Program-made: the position numbers and the translations under genes
Shown: positions 42,401 to 50,312 of the stretch, piece by piece
Position numbering within the stretch: position 1 is the stretch's first letter
How the letters are laid out: each line of letters opens with the position of its first letter
The notes under the pieces: model-generated
Database searches by the model: none
Told to the model about the DNA's origin: nothing
What the model saw: only the letters and a program-made list of their open reading frames with translations
Source: Hyphomicrobiales bacterium
Lineage (GTDB): Bacteria > Pseudomonadota > Alphaproteobacteria > Rhizobiales > Devosiaceae
Reading direction: 5' to 3'
Assembly (NCBI GenBank): GCA_027487555.1
Contig: JAIYDI010000047.1
Location: 124,001 to 188,000 of the forward strand
DNA: 64,000 bases

Positions 42401-43156
42401 TCAATCCGGCAGATCTGCGGCTGCGCCCTCGGCCGTTCCGCTGGCGCCCATGCGCTCGACCATCGGGCCAAAATTGCGCAGCGAAGCGAGGTGGGCATAG
42501 ATTGCCTCCAGTTCGTCCGCGCGCGCCAACTCTCCCAGTGTCTCCACGGGAAGTGCCTTGAGCTTGAGGCGATTGATGACCTTGAAGCCGCCCAATGTCA
42601 GTTGCTGGCCGGTCTTGAGCTTGACCTGCGCCTGCATGGGCTCGAACAGGTCCAGATCCGCCAGCTTCTTGCACAGTTCCTGCGTGCGTTGAAACTGCGC
42701 CTGATAGACCTTCAGAAAGTTCAGCACATTGTTCAGGTATTGCGTACGCTCGCCGTCCTGGTCGAACAGCCGCTCGCCCCTGCCCTCCGTGTTCACACCG
42801 ACGCAGTCCTCGTCGAGGCAGAGCGTGAACGTCTTGGCGTCGTCGTTTGAGGAGAACACGAACGGGTACCGCCGAACGAAAGCGGGTATATACTTGGAAT
42901 CCCAGCTACCACTCTCGTTCACGTAGAGGTTCTGGCCATCCCTGATGCCAAGCAGGACAACCGGGATCACGTCCGTGTCGCCCGCGAACACGACCGGATA
43001 GGTCTGCGAGGCGACAACGATCTCCGCGGCCACGACAGGCACGGAATTGACCTTGGAGGCAAAACCATAGTCGCTGCCGGTCTTGATATACCAGTCACGA
43101 TGACGCTGCTGGGATACCGGGACCGCGCGTTCATATATGAGCAGCTGCGTTGCCAA
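42401..43156 (-). CDS. SapC family protein
   Basis: 251 residues from TTG 43156. The SapC signature is clear: VPVSQQRHRDW, then FASKVNSVPVVAAEIV, YPVVFAGD, LLGIRDGQNLYV, WDSKYIPAFVRRYPFVF, and LCLDEDCVGVNTEGRGERLFDQDG. SapC is named after an S-layer-associated gene of Campylobacter; relatives are common in Alphaproteobacteria beside TonB receptors and tryptophan-halogenase homologues, but the biochemical role is not settled. The frame is open further upstream to TTG 43315, but AGGAG lies 6 bases before TTG 43156 and the family homology begins there. It is cytoplasmic by sequence (no signal peptide). Its place upstream of a giant surface protein fits a role in surface-layer protein handling. 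Confidence 0.87.
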   Translation of the reverse strand: MATQLLIYERAVPVSQQRHRDWYIKTGSDYGFASKVNSVPVVAAEIVVASQTYPVVFAGDTDVIPVVLLGIRDGQNLYVNESGSWDSKYIPAFVRRYPFVFSSNDDAKTFTLCLDEDCVGVNTEGRGERLFDQDGERTQYLNNVLNFLKVYQAQFQRTQELCKKLADLDLFEPMQAQVKLKTGQQLTLGGFKVINRLKLKALPVETLGELARADELEAIYAHLASLRNFGPMVERMGASGTAEGAAADLPD

Positions 43157-43802
43157 CAAATTCTCCTGAATGAAAGTCCGCTTGAGGGAAGCTTGCACTC
43201 CAATGACGGTCCAGTGCGTCTGCTCGTTAGAACTCGGCTGAGCGGCCGCGGCCAGCAGAGACCCATCCAGAATGGCGCGACTGAGCTGATGCCGGTTTTG
43301 GGGAGACCGAGCCAAGATGCCTTTGGATGCAAAGGGTCTTTCAGGAGCGACCCACGTTCCGCCGGGGGCTTTGGGCTAGGGTCGGTGAAGCCGGCGGTTC
43401 AACGTGGCGCTGGGCTTGTGCAGGCGGCCCCTGTTCTCGACCGTCATGCGCACGCGCCGCGCGGCGGTGTCGTCACCGCGCCGATCCCTGCCCTGCTTGG
43501 CGCGATGCTGCGCCTCTTCTATGCGATGAGGCGGGGGAGTCTCGCCCGTGCCAGACCTCAGGTGCGAACCGGCGTTGCGGTCGCCTTGGCCGGCATGATC
43601 AAGCGCCTGATTTGCGGCGTGTTCCTCGTCGTGCCGATCTGCCGAATACAGGCAGGCACCGCTTGAACGGACCGCCCTGCCCAACCGGTTTCACGTCACT
43701 GCTGCAAGGGTCCGGCAGGCGAGTCCGTTGCCGACGGCACCGGAGCAGGAACGGCGGAGACACCTGGTGGTAGCTGGACGGCTTGACTGCCGGGCTGTCG
43801 CC
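43157..43802. other. 646-base region without a confident gene
   Basis: Frames are open on both strands (for example minus 43,376-43,684 and plus 43,100-43,666), but their translations are rich in Arg, Ala and His in an unstructured way and I recognise no family. No clear terminator was found after the livM stop at 43,803. It may hold the SapC promoter and the transcript end of the transport operon, or a decayed gene. Confidence 0.4.
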
Positions 43803-44822
43803 TCAGCGTCTCCGGCTGGTTGGGGGCGGCCGATCTCCCAAGGGCGTGAGCAGCACCCGCACTGACAGCAGATCGATACCGGTACGCTGCTGCAAGGTCC
43901 CCCATAGTCCCGCGGGCAGGTAGAGCGCGAAGCAGACCGCGATCACCCCCAATCCGGTAAGGTACCAGACGCCGAGATTGCCAAGTGTTGTTTGCAGCAG
44001 GAAGAATATCACTGCCCCGATGATCGGGCCCTCGAAGGTTCGAAGACCGCCGACCAGGACCATGAACAGCATGAACACCGTCCACTGGACCCCGAAATTC
44101 GTCCGCGGCAGGAAGGTGATGGCGCTGGCCAACCAGATGGTACCGGCCAGCGCGCAACCGAAGGCGGCCAACACGAAGATGATCTGCTTGACTCGCATGA
44201 CATCGATGCCGATGGACGCAGCCGCCTCTTCGTCGTCGCGAATGGCCTGCGCCGCTGCGCCAATGCGGCTGCGCAGCAGCCAGTAGGTCGCGACCAGCAT
44301 GAGCGCGAGGCTTCCCAGCCCAAGCCAGTAGGTGAGGTTGCGCCGCAAGTCTGGATCGAGCGCATTGAGTGCGAGCAAGGACGTGCCGGTTTCGCCCTGC
44401 ACCAGCGGATCAAACATGACGACAATGCGCAAGACTTCCGCGATGACCCACATGGCAATCGCAAACTCCCCGCCCTTGAGGCGCAGGGCAAAGAAGGAAA
44501 TCGGGATGGCGACGAGCCCGGCGCCCACCGCCCCCACGACCAGCGCCAGATAGGGCGTCATCCCCGCATCGACCAGACGCAAGGCCAGGTAGCCGCCGAC
44601 CCCAAAGAATGCCTGTTGGCCGACCGACACCAGACCGGCATAGCCGGCGAGCAAGTTCCACATCACGGCGAGCAGGACATAGATGAACAGGGTCGTGAGC
44701 TTGTCGATCAACAGGCCGCTCGCGACCGCCGGCAGCATGGCAAGAACCACCAGCACTGCCGCGCCCGCCGCAATTGTCAGCTTGCCCGTTCTTGTCCAGC
44801 GCTCAACCTGATAGGCGGTCAT
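43803..44822 (-). CDS. livM: Branched-chain-amino-acid-type ABC transporter permease LivM
   Basis: 339 residues with about eight to ten hydrophobic segments. The LivM features are the GYAGLVSVGQQAFFGVGGY stretch near residue 60, a cytoplasmic AIRDDEEAAASIGID loop near 192 that contacts the ATPases, and VGGLRTFEGPIIGA near the end. It is an inner-membrane subunit of an uptake system together with LivH, LivF, LivG and the periplasmic binding protein. The ATG overlaps the livH stop by 4 bases. The last 30 residues are Arg- and Pro-rich and not membrane-like. In this operon the substrate is more likely an aromatic compound than an amino acid, by context. Confidence 0.92.
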   Translation of the reverse strand: MTAYQVERWTRTGKLTIAAGAAVLVVLAMLPAVASGLLIDKLTTLFIYVLLAVMWNLLAGYAGLVSVGQQAFFGVGGYLALRLVDAGMTPYLALVVGAVGAGLVAIPISFFALRLKGGEFAIAMWVIAEVLRIVVMFDPLVQGETGTSLLALNALDPDLRRNLTYWLGLGSLALMLVATYWLLRSRIGAAAQAIRDDEEAAASIGIDVMRVKQIIFVLAAFGCALAGTIWLASAITFLPRTNFGVQWTVFMLFMVLVGGLRTFEGPIIGAVIFFLLQTTLGNLGVWYLTGLGVIAVCFALYLPAGLWGTLQQRTGIDLLSVRVLLTPLGDRPPPTSRRR

Positions 44823-45754
44823 GACTGTTCCTCGCTCGCTTTTGCGCCTGCAGTCTGTCGTCGCGGCAGGCGCAAAGCGGCGCGCCAGCCCCCCGGATTG
44901 CGCTCATGGGCCAGATAGAGCCGGACCGCCAGGACGCCCAGGAACACCAGGTGTCCCGCAAGCTGGAATCCTTGGGCAGAGACAGTGGCGCCAAAACTCT
45001 GGGCCAGGCCAAGGACGATGCCGCCGATCAGGGTACCCCAGAGCGAACCGATGCCGCCGATGACGACGGCTTCAAAGGCAAAGATCAGCTGGGAAGGACC
45101 GGAATAGGGACTGATAAGGGCACGCATGGCCAGAAAGGCGCCAGCCAGGCCAGCCAGGGCAACGGCGATGGCGGCAGCGGCGCGATGCACGGCGCGCGCG
45201 TCAATGCCGCTGAGTTCGGCAGCCTCAGGATCGATGGCTGTCGCGCGGATGGCACGGCCCAGTGCCGAAAAGCTCAGCATCAGTTGGAGCGAGCCGAGCG
45301 TGGTGACGGCGACAATGAAGGTGATCACCGGCAGCTGTCCGACTGTGATGCCGAAGGGCAGTTGCCAACTGGCCCAGGAGAGATTGCCGATGTGATTGCC
45401 AAGCGATTTGGAATCCGAGCCGAACAGGCCGAACATGCCGTTCTGCAGCACGGCCCCCAGGCCGAATGTCGTCAGCAACGGCAAAAGGAAGCCGCCCTTG
45501 ATGGTGCGGGCGAACAGCGTTGCCTGCAGCACCCAGCCCAGCAGCGCCATGATCGGCAGCACGGCGGCCACTGCCCACCACGGGGGAAGCCCAAGGACTT
45601 CGACCGCAAACAGCACCAGGTAGGCGCCTAGAATGGCCAGGTCGCCATGGGCAAGGTTGATGAAGCGTACCACGCCGAACATCAGTGACAGCCCGGCCGC
45701 CAGTATGGCGTAGTAGCCGCCCAGCAGAATGCCCTGAACAATTGTGTCAAGCAT
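44819..45754 (-). CDS. livH: Branched-chain-amino-acid-type ABC transporter permease LivH
   Basis: 311 residues starting MLDTIVQGILLGG, the usual LivH start. ATG 45754 overlaps the livF stop by 8 bases and has GGGAG 6-7 bases upstream; an extended frame to 45838 would run into livF and is not favoured. Family marks are LMFGVVRFINLAHGDLAILGAY and the RAIRATAIDPEAAELSGID cytoplasmic loop. The last part ends in Arg- and Lys-rich residues. It pairs with LivM to form the membrane channel. Confidence 0.92.
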   Translation of the reverse strand: MLDTIVQGILLGGYYAILAAGLSLMFGVVRFINLAHGDLAILGAYLVLFAVEVLGLPPWWAVAAVLPIMALLGWVLQATLFARTIKGGFLLPLLTTFGLGAVLQNGMFGLFGSDSKSLGNHIGNLSWASWQLPFGITVGQLPVITFIVAVTTLGSLQLMLSFSALGRAIRATAIDPEAAELSGIDARAVHRAAAAIAVALAGLAGAFLAMRALISPYSGPSQLIFAFEAVVIGGIGSLWGTLIGGIVLGLAQSFGATVSAQGFQLAGHLVFLGVLAVRLYLAHERNPGGWRAALRLPRRQTAGAKASEEQS

Positions 45755-46472
45755 TGGCGGCACTCCCATGCGCCAGACCAAAATACGCTTCGGTGATCGC
45801 CTGTTTGCCAAGCGCCTGTGGCCGGCCCGCCAGCGCAACCTGCCCCTCGAGCAGGCAGATGACTCGGTCAGAGAACTGCATGGCGCGATCGAGATCCTGC
45901 TCGACTACCACCATCGCCGTATCACCGCGCGTCTTGAGTCCGGCCAGTTGCTCGTAAAGTCCCTCGATGGCGACCGGCGACAACCCGAGCGAGACCTCGT
46001 CAAGCAGCAGGACCTTGGGATTGCTCATCAGCGCCCTCCCGATGGCCACCGCTTGCCGCTGCCCGCCCGACAGCCCGCCGGCCAGGGCCTTGAGCAACGG
46101 AACCAGGGATGGCAGGGCATCCAGCACGGTCTCCAGCGTCCACGCGCCGGGGCGGCCGTTCTCGCCAGCGACCTGCAGGTTCTCCCGCACGGTCATGTCG
46201 GCGAACAGCCGGCGCCCTTCCGGTACCATGGCGATGCCGGCGCTGACCCGGCGCGAGGCTGAGAGGGCCCCGACATCGTTCCCATCGAGTGTGATCGCAC
46301 CCGATGTGGCGGGATGGACGCCTGCAAGCGTGCGGAACAAGGTGGTCTTGCCGGCGCCGTTTGCGCCAATGACACCAAGCACCTCACCGGTGTCGACGCG
46401 AAACGAGACATCTCGCACCGCGGTCAGCAGGCCATGTCCGGCCACCAGGTTTTCGACTGCCAGCGCGGTCAT
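45747..46472 (-). CDS. livF: ABC transporter ATP-binding protein LivF
   Basis: 241 residues. Walker A is GANGAGKT near residue 36, the ABC signature is LSGGQRQAVAIGRAL near 135, and Walker B is KVLLLDEVSLGLSP, a LivF hallmark. It energises uptake with LivG. It overlaps livG upstream by 4 bases and livH downstream by 8 bases. Length and motifs are normal for the family. Confidence 0.93.
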   Translation of the reverse strand: MTALAVENLVAGHGLLTAVRDVSFRVDTGEVLGVIGANGAGKTTLFRTLAGVHPATSGAITLDGNDVGALSASRRVSAGIAMVPEGRRLFADMTVRENLQVAGENGRPGAWTLETVLDALPSLVPLLKALAGGLSGGQRQAVAIGRALMSNPKVLLLDEVSLGLSPVAIEGLYEQLAGLKTRGDTAMVVVEQDLDRAMQFSDRVICLLEGQVALAGRPQALGKQAITEAYFGLAHGSAANA

Positions 46473-47215
46473 GCGATGTTCCCCCCCAGATAGGCCCGCC
46501 GCACTTCGGGGTCGGCCATGACCGTATCGGGATGACCTGCGGCGATGACCGTTCCGGCGCTCATGCAGACCAGTCGGTCAATCACCTTGAGCAGGGCATG
46601 CAGGATATGCTCGATCCAAACGATGGTCAGTCCGTCCGTCTTGAGCCTGCCGATCAACGCGATGAGCAGACCGAGTTCGGCTTCGGTCAGCCCGCCGCCA
46701 ATCTCGTCAAGCAGGATGACCCGGGGACCTGTCGCCAGGGCCCGGGCCAGTTCGAGCCGCTTGCGATCAAGCAGGCCCAGCGCCGCAGCCGGCCGGTTGG
46801 CGTGGTGCAGCAGGGCGGTCCGCTCCAAAGCCTCGGCCGCGGCGTCCGCCGCCGCACGGCCTGTCAGACCTGCCCCGAACTGCGCGGCGGTGATGGTATT
46901 CTCGAAAACCGACAGACCCAGAAACGGCCTGGGCACCTGGTGGGTGCGGGCAATACCGGCGCGGCAGCGGGCCGCCGCGCCGGCGCCACCGAGGTCCACA
47001 CCACGATAGTGCACCAAGCCGCCGGACGGGGGAATGGCCCCCGCCAGCACGCCGAACAGCGTGGTCTTGCCGGCGCCATTGGGACCGACAATGCCCACGG
47101 CCTCCCCGGAGGAGACCGAGAAATCGACGGCGTTCAGAACCTTGAAGGCGCCAAAACGCTTGTCGATGCCGGTGCATGCCAGCATGGGCGTGGCCATTGC
47201 CGGTTCACCGCTCAT
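46469..47215 (-). CDS. livG: ABC transporter ATP-binding protein LivG
   Basis: 248 residues. Walker A is GPNGAGKT near residue 44. The signature is replaced by ALGLLDRKRLELARAL, lacking the LSGGQ core, and Walker B reads VILLDEIGGGLTE. A degenerate LivG signature of this kind is seen in some Liv-type systems, so it may still be active alongside LivF. It starts 3 bases after the stop of the binding-protein gene and overlaps livF by 4 bases. Confidence 0.9.
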   Translation of the reverse strand: MSGEPAMATPMLACTGIDKRFGAFKVLNAVDFSVSSGEAVGIVGPNGAGKTTLFGVLAGAIPPSGGLVHYRGVDLGGAGAAARCRAGIARTHQVPRPFLGLSVFENTITAAQFGAGLTGRAAADAAAEALERTALLHHANRPAAALGLLDRKRLELARALATGPRVILLDEIGGGLTEAELGLLIALIGRLKTDGLTIVWIEHILHALLKVIDRLVCMSAGTVIAAGHPDTVMADPEVRRAYLGGNIA

Positions 47216-47218
47216 TGC

Positions 47219-48550
47219 TCAGCCCTGCACGGTATAGGCGGTCATCTGACCGGTCGTGGGTACGAGCGGATTGTCGGCATTGGCAACGATGGGCAGATCA
47301 AACGCCCATGGGCCTTCGGCCGCCTTGACCCATTGCACGCCCACGAGGCCGGTGGTGGCGCAATTGGGCACCGGGCCTGCGGTGAAGTCGACCAATCCAA
47401 CGGCTGTCTCGGTCTTGAGCACCGAAAGCGCCTGCGCCAGGGCTGGCTTGTCCTTGGGATTGCTGGCGCTGGAGAGCGCGGCAACGGCGGCGTCGAGCAG
47501 CGACGCGTTGGCGCCAACCTGCTGGTTCCACTGCTTGCCCACGCTCTCTTCGTAGCCCGCTGCAATGGCACGGCTGCTCAGCCCGGTCGACGGTGAGCTG
47601 AAGGGATAATCCTTGTGCCAATAGGCGCCGGCATGGAGCCCGTAGCCGAGCGAGCCCATGGCTTCGAGTTCCGCGGGAAACAGCCCGGCCTTGGCGAGTT
47701 GGCAGATCTTGATCTGCTGGGCCAGGCCCTTCTGTGCGGCCTGGCGCCAAAACACCGGGAAATCCGGCGGGAAGGGGAACGTGTTGAAGATTTCGCAGCC
47801 TTCGTCGCGGAACAGGTTGATCTGCGTAGAGAAGTCGGCGGTACCATTCTCATAGGGACCGGGATCGACGACGGAGAAGCCGGCCTTTTGCAGCTCCGGC
47901 AGCAGCAGGCCGCGAATGGCGCTGCCGTCTGCATCATTGGGCAGCAGCACGCCGACCTTCTTGTTGGTCTCTACCTTGCTCCACTGGTCTGCATAGAGCT
48001 TGGCGAAATTGCCCACACCGAAGCAGAAGTGATAAGTCCACTTGAAGGGCGAGGGCTCGCCCGGCTTGGCACCGCGGCCGAAATAGAAGGCCTCCCAGGG
48101 CGCTGTGGTAGACAGGCAGGGCACTCCAGCGGCCTCGCACGCATCGGCGACCGGATTGACGGTTTCGGGTGTCGAGGAGGCGAGCATCAGATCGATAGCC
48201 TCACCGTTGATCAGGTCCTTGGCCACCTGGCTGGCGCGCACCGGGTCGGACTGGGTATCGGCCAGCACCAGCTGGATGCCATAGCGCTTGCCACCCACCT
48301 GCACGCCATCGACCATGTGGCGATTGAACTGCTCGATCAGGAACGCGTCACCTTCCCCGAACACGCCCAGCGGCCCGGACCGTGGCCCGATGAAGCCGAC
48401 GCGGATGACCTCGTCGCCCTGGGCGAAGGCCGACCGCACGCTGGCCGGAATCGTCAGGGCCGCCGCTGCGCCGCCCGCCACCGCACCCGCCGTCTTGATG
48501 AAATTGCGCCGGGTGACGCCATTGCTGCTGAGGGTCTTGTAGATGCTCAT
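47219..48550 (-). CDS. Tat-exported Liv-type substrate-binding protein
   Basis: 443 residues from ATG 48550, with GGAGG 5 bases before it; the frame is open further upstream but without such a site. The N-terminus has a twin-arginine signal (TRRNFIKTAG at 13-22, then a weakly hydrophobic stretch ending in SAFAQ), so it is exported folded. The mature part is a two-lobed type I binding protein (RVGFIGPRSGPLGVFGEGD, GVLLPNDADGSA, NTFPFPPDFPVF). It collects the substrate for LivFGHM. Its place beside aryl-aldehyde genes suggests an aromatic ligand; the exact one is not shown. Confidence 0.92.
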   Translation of the reverse strand: MSIYKTLSSNGVTRRNFIKTAGAVAGGAAAALTIPASVRSAFAQGDEVIRVGFIGPRSGPLGVFGEGDAFLIEQFNRHMVDGVQVGGKRYGIQLVLADTQSDPVRASQVAKDLINGEAIDLMLASSTPETVNPVADACEAAGVPCLSTTAPWEAFYFGRGAKPGEPSPFKWTYHFCFGVGNFAKLYADQWSKVETNKKVGVLLPNDADGSAIRGLLLPELQKAGFSVVDPGPYENGTADFSTQINLFRDEGCEIFNTFPFPPDFPVFWRQAAQKGLAQQIKICQLAKAGLFPAELEAMGSLGYGLHAGAYWHKDYPFSSPSTGLSSRAIAAGYEESVGKQWNQQVGANASLLDAAVAALSSASNPKDKPALAQALSVLKTETAVGLVDFTAGPVPNCATTGLVGVQWVKAAEGPWAFDLPIVANADNPLVPTTGQMTAYTVQG

Positions 48551-48620
48551 TGTTTCCTCCCTGGATGTGAGCGCCTTGCGGATCGGCCTCCCAACCGATC
48601 CGCCAGATTTGAAGAAAGGG

Positions 48621-49508
48621 TCAGGCGATGTGCCGCCGGACGAAGTCACCAGCCTCCTCGATCGAGGCCATGCCTTCCTCGAGCATGGGCGCGAACATCT
48701 GCCAGGAGTGGCACATGCCATCCCAGACCTTGAGTTCCGCTTGGCCGCCGGCCGCATTGATGCGCGCGGAGATTGTGATGCTGTCGTCGCGCAGCAGCTC
48801 CCATGTGCCCACATGGATCAGCACCGGCGGCAACCCCGAAACGTCGCTGTAGAACGGGGTGACCTTGGACGATCTGAGGTCGCCATCGCCGGCATAGACC
48901 CTGTTGAACCAGCCTGCCGTGTCGCGATTGACGATGGGCGCATCAGCGAGAGTTCGGTGGGACTCGCCATCATGGGCAAGGTCCAGCGCGGGCGACATCA
49001 GCACAAGGCAGGCCGGCATGGAGATGCCGGCGTCGCGGGCGCGCACGGCCGCGGCCAGCGCCATGTTGCCACCGGCCGAATCCCCGCTCAGTGCCACCGC
49101 TTCCGGCGCGTAGCCATTGTTGAGCGCCCACAGGTAGGCGGCATAGCAATCATCATGCGCTGTCGGGGCGGAATGCTCGGGTGCCAGCCGATAGTCGACG
49201 CTCAGCACAGTGGCACCGCTGGTCCTGGCGAGGTGCGTGGTGATCATGCGATGCGTGCGGGGCGAGCCGAACATGAAGCCGCCGCCATGGTAGTAGATCA
49301 CCAGCCTGCGGGCGTCGCCGCCCGGAAACCGGATCAGTTCGGCCTCACAGGGCCCGATCGAGACACTCTCGATCATGGCGCCTTCGGCGGCGGGCGTGCG
49401 CGCATTGGCCGCTTCGAACCACGCGCGCATTTGCGCCGGAGTTGGCTGCGCGGGTGGTGGGCTCTCTGCGCTCATCTTGAGGATGAAAGCGAGCTGCTCT
49501 TTGGACAT
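48621..49508 (-). CDS. Alpha/beta hydrolase, hormone-sensitive-lipase family
   Basis: 295 residues. The oxyanion-hole motif HGGG is at 74-77, the nucleophile elbow GDSAGG at 142-147 (Ser144), an acidic residue at 241/242 (LLRDDS) and His267 (MCHSWQ), so the full catalytic triad is present. Members hydrolyse short-chain or aryl esters in the cytoplasm. The gene begins 11 bases after the SDR stop and precedes the binding protein by 70 bases, so it is in the same operon. It could release phenolic acids or alcohols from imported esters; this is inferred. Confidence 0.9.
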   Translation of the reverse strand: MSKEQLAFILKMSAESPPPAQPTPAQMRAWFEAANARTPAAEGAMIESVSIGPCEAELIRFPGGDARRLVIYYHGGGFMFGSPRTHRMITTHLARTSGATVLSVDYRLAPEHSAPTAHDDCYAAYLWALNNGYAPEAVALSGDSAGGNMALAAAVRARDAGISMPACLVLMSPALDLAHDGESHRTLADAPIVNRDTAGWFNRVYAGDGDLRSSKVTPFYSDVSGLPPVLIHVGTWELLRDDSITISARINAAGGQAELKVWDGMCHSWQMFAPMLEEGMASIEEAGDFVRRHIA

Positions 49509-49519
49509 GACTATCTTCC

Positions 49520-50287
49520 TCAGATGTATGTCGAGGCCAGCCCGCCATCGATCGGCAGGTTGATTCCGTTGATCCAGCGGGCATCATCGGAGAGCAGGAA
49601 GGTCACAGGCGGGGCGATCTCGTCACCGAAGCCGGGGCGCTTCATGCGCGGGCCGTCGGCGGCGACGCGAGCCTCGCCCAGCATAGTCACGAAGTCGCCA
49701 AGGATCGGGGTGAAGACGGGTCCGGGCGCAACGCAGTTCATGCGGATATCGGACTTGAGGAACCACTGCTGGGCCTTTGCAAAGGTCCAGACGATCAGCG
49801 CCTCCTTGAAGTACTGGTAGCAGGTCTCCTGCGGTACGGGATTGGCAGCGAGCCATGCCTCGCCTGCTGCGAAACCAGAGACGCCGGCCAGTTCCTTGTG
49901 CTGGGCCAGTCGCTGCGGCCACTCAGCGCCCAGCACGGAGGCGAAGTTGACGATCGATGCGCCGGGGTTGAGGCGGTCGATAACGCCCTCAGTCAGGTGG
50001 CGCAGCCCAAGATAGTTGACGCGTGCGACGACATCCTTCGCCGCTGTCCCGGGCACTCCGGCCGCGTTGACCAGGCCATCGAAAGTGCCGGGCAGCGCCT
50101 TGACTGCCGCATCGATGCTGGCCGGATCGCCAAGATCAGCCTTGACGAAGCCATCCATGCTGATGAGCGGGTCGTTGCGATCGAGGCCGATCACGCGCGC
50201 GCCCGAGAAGCGGGCGAGCCGGACAACTTCACCGCCAATGCCCGACGAAGCACCCGTCACCACGATAGTCTTGCCTGAAAGGTTCAT
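49520..50287 (-). CDS. SDR alcohol dehydrogenase (coniferyl-alcohol-dehydrogenase-like)
   Basis: 255 residues. The nucleotide motif TGASSGIG is at 11-18, NAAG at 74-77, and the catalytic residues are S117, Y157 and K161 (YQYFK). The short nucleotide domain and the WINGINLPIDGGLAS end resemble the branch that contains coniferyl alcohol dehydrogenase and 3-alpha-hydroxysteroid dehydrogenase/carbonyl reductase. It would oxidise an alcohol to the aldehyde that the next upstream gene, the aldehyde dehydrogenase, then oxidises to the acid. It starts 25 bases after the aldehyde dehydrogenase stop. The natural substrate is not proven. Confidence 0.87.
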   Translation of the reverse strand: MNLSGKTIVVTGASSGIGGEVVRLARFSGARVIGLDRNDPLISMDGFVKADLGDPASIDAAVKALPGTFDGLVNAAGVPGTAAKDVVARVNYLGLRHLTEGVIDRLNPGASIVNFASVLGAEWPQRLAQHKELAGVSGFAAGEAWLAANPVPQETCYQYFKEALIVWTFAKAQQWFLKSDIRMNCVAPGPVFTPILGDFVTMLGEARVAADGPRMKRPGFGDEIAPPVTFLLSDDARWINGINLPIDGGLASTYI

Positions 50288-50312
50288 GACAATATTCCTT
50301 TTGCTGCAGGGA

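Noticed and set aside
43157..43315. Longer SapC start at TTG 43315
   Set aside because: There is no ribosome site before it and the extra residues do not resemble SapC, while TTG 43156 has AGGAG 6 bases upstream.
43376..43684. 102-codon minus-strand frame between SapC and livM
   Set aside because: The composition (Arg, His, Gln, Asn) does not look like a folded protein and no ribosome site or family was found.
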